Assembly: GCF_036786105.1 (NCBI RefSeq)
Contig: NZ_DAIQRQ010000006.1
Coordinates: 106,826-170,825 of the forward strand
Direction: 5' to 3'
Length of the DNA: 64,000 bases
Origin: Ohtaekwangia sp036786105
Lineage (GTDB): Bacteria; Bacteroidota; Bacteroidia; Cytophagales; Cyclobacteriaceae
Shown piece by piece: positions 63,147 to 64,000 of the stretch. Made by a program: the position numbers and the translations under genes. The notes under the pieces are model-generated. The model saw only the letters and a program-made list of their open reading frames with translations, was not told where the DNA came from and made no database searches. Numbering within the stretch: position 1 is the first letter of the stretch; each line of letters begins with the position of its first letter.

Positions 63147-64000
63147 TTAATTACATGTAGATCCTTTTATACCATTACGATAGCCCTCAATTATTGACGT
63201 TACCTCCTCAACATTAGCAAATCCGTAGGATTGAACAAGAGATTCGAAATAAGGAGGATTATTTCGCATTACATCTCCTAGCCCACTCAGTGCCAAAGCA
63301 TTGGCCGATTTAGCCGAAAGCAATGGAAATACCTCGTTCAATGCACTACTTAACCATTCTATATACTCGTGAGCCATCATAACATGTTGGACAAGTTTAT
63401 CTCGATCCTCCTTATTTGCATCTAAATATGCATGAATAGCTTCATGGTAGATAACAGCCGTCATGTACTCAGAAGATGAGTTTATAAAATTGGGGTTCAA
63501 ATATATAGTAACATTAAACGGGTTCTTTTCATTGGTTACACGTGTTGTGCCAGGTTTTTTACCTAAACCAGCATCCTCTTCAAAGTACAGATTCATATTT
63601 GGATTGGTGCCAAAAATACTTAGTATACCTTTATTTATATCATTAGTCAAATCTTTATTTACCAGATTCTTAATAGCCGTCCTTAAACAAGGAGACTTTA
63701 CGTTATCATAAATAATATCATCATCTGGTATCACGACCACCGGCTTCTTCGCAGGAGTTTTAGCTCCACCACTTGCTCCGCCACTGTGTGCCTCGCCTAC
63801 ATACGTGCCCTCAACAGTCGGAGACACATCGTGATTCATATCATCGCACCAGCCCATGTTGAATGATACTGTGCAGACTGTTCCTGTTTCTACTTTTTGA
63901 TCGTATTGGCAATGACATGGATAGTCTGTTACGGTTTGTACCTCATAAGTAGTTACACAAGTTTGCGTAACGCTTCGCAGACATCGATCTATGATTTGCG
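63147..64000 (-). CDS. Toxin-like exported protein with zinc-peptidase tail, 3' part
   Basis: The frame is open past the Met at 63857 to the window edge, so this is the C-terminal 284 residues of a longer protein. The visible upstream part is Cys-rich (RCLRSVTQTCVTTYEVQ, YPCHCQYD, GTVCTVSFNMGWCDDMN), then a Gly/Ala/Lys-Pro linker (about 60-85; SGGASGGAKTPAKKP). The terminal domain of about 190 residues carries YHEAIHAYLDANKEDRDKL, a HExxH zinc motif in a SprT-like or related peptidase fold. A long variable protein ending in a short enzymatic module and followed by a small gene is the layout of polymorphic toxins. A non-toxic exported protease is the alternative. Confidence 0.65.
   Translation of the reverse strand, partial: QIIDRCLRSVTQTCVTTYEVQTVTDYPCHCQYDQKVETGTVCTVSFNMGWCDDMNHDVSPTVEGTYVGEAHSGGASGGAKTPAKKPVVVIPDDDIIYDNVKSPCLRTAIKNLVNKDLTNDINKGILSIFGTNPNMNLYFEEDAGLGKKPGTTRVTNEKNPFNVTIYLNPNFINSSSEYMTAVIYHEAIHAYLDANKEDRDKLVQHVMMAHEYIEWLSSALNEVFPLLSAKSANALALSGLGDVMRNNPPYFESLVQSYGFANVEEVTSIIEGYRNGIKGSTCN

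Noticed and set aside
1..64000. tRNA, rRNA, insertion sequences, prophage genes
   Set aside because: I looked on both strands and saw no cloverleaf with a CCA-proximal pattern, no rRNA core sequences, and no transposase, integrase or capsid proteins.

Overview
The window looks like a chromosomal segment of a Bacteroidota bacterium, most likely of the order Cytophagales. Four things point there: type IX secretion genes (PorU sortase and PorV), promoters of the TTTG-N19-TAnnTTTG kind, starts without Shine-Dalgarno sequences, and paired chaperone, cell-wall-recycling and outer-membrane genes of the Bacteroidota type. Almost all of it is densely packed housekeeping sequence on both strands. No rRNA, tRNA, CRISPR array, insertion sequence or prophage was seen, and no gap without a gene exceeds about 300 bases.

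Layout. 1-5.9 kb: end of a caspase-fold gene, M28 peptidase, serine dehydratase alpha subunit, uracil phosphoribosyltransferase, M42 peptidase. 5.9-8.5 kb: a Uma2-type nuclease, a GH109-like oxidoreductase and a DUF1287 protein. 8.5-12.7 kb: hpt-adk-obgE, then grpE-dnaJ. 12.8-19.3 kb: an envelope protein, an ABC exporter pair, a histidine kinase, and atpD-atpC. 19.4-25.5 kb: small envelope proteins, an RluA-type pseudouridine synthase, a second Uma2 protein, prfC, a Fic protein and an aldo/keto reductase. 25.6-36.8 kb: dnaK, aspartate kinase, CorC-type protein, Glu/Leu dehydrogenase, anmK, coaX, an outer-membrane protein, lptC, yicC. 36.8-51.9 kb: a 1099-residue fusion envelope protein, an FAD oxidoreductase, an MBL hydrolase, pssA-porU-porV with an inactive M16 protein, a MASE1 histidine kinase and a degenerate arginase-fold protein. 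52-61.7 kb: PpiD-like foldase, DUF493, S9 peptidase, pterin dehydratase, rsmI, inositol phosphatase, active M16 peptidase. 61.7-64 kb: an AT-richer accessory block, all on the minus strand.

Main discoveries. (1) The right-hand block has the form of a polymorphic-toxin 3' end: a large exported protein with a HEAIH zinc-peptidase tail, a small secreted partner, an orphan 48-residue copy of the toxin tip, and a second paralogous partner whose start overlaps the orphan stop as ATGA. (2) grpE-dnaJ and dnaK lie 15 kb apart but share a sigma-54-like TTGGCA-N6-TTGA element and an upstream TGTCANNNTGNCA box, with box-to-promoter gaps of 11 and 22 bases. (3) Several families of degenerate inverted intergenic repeats occur. 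One family starts at stop codons and points away from the gene; two copies 32 kb apart match at 31 of 33 bases.

Limits: all calls come from reading the sequence by eye. No database search or structure prediction was run.
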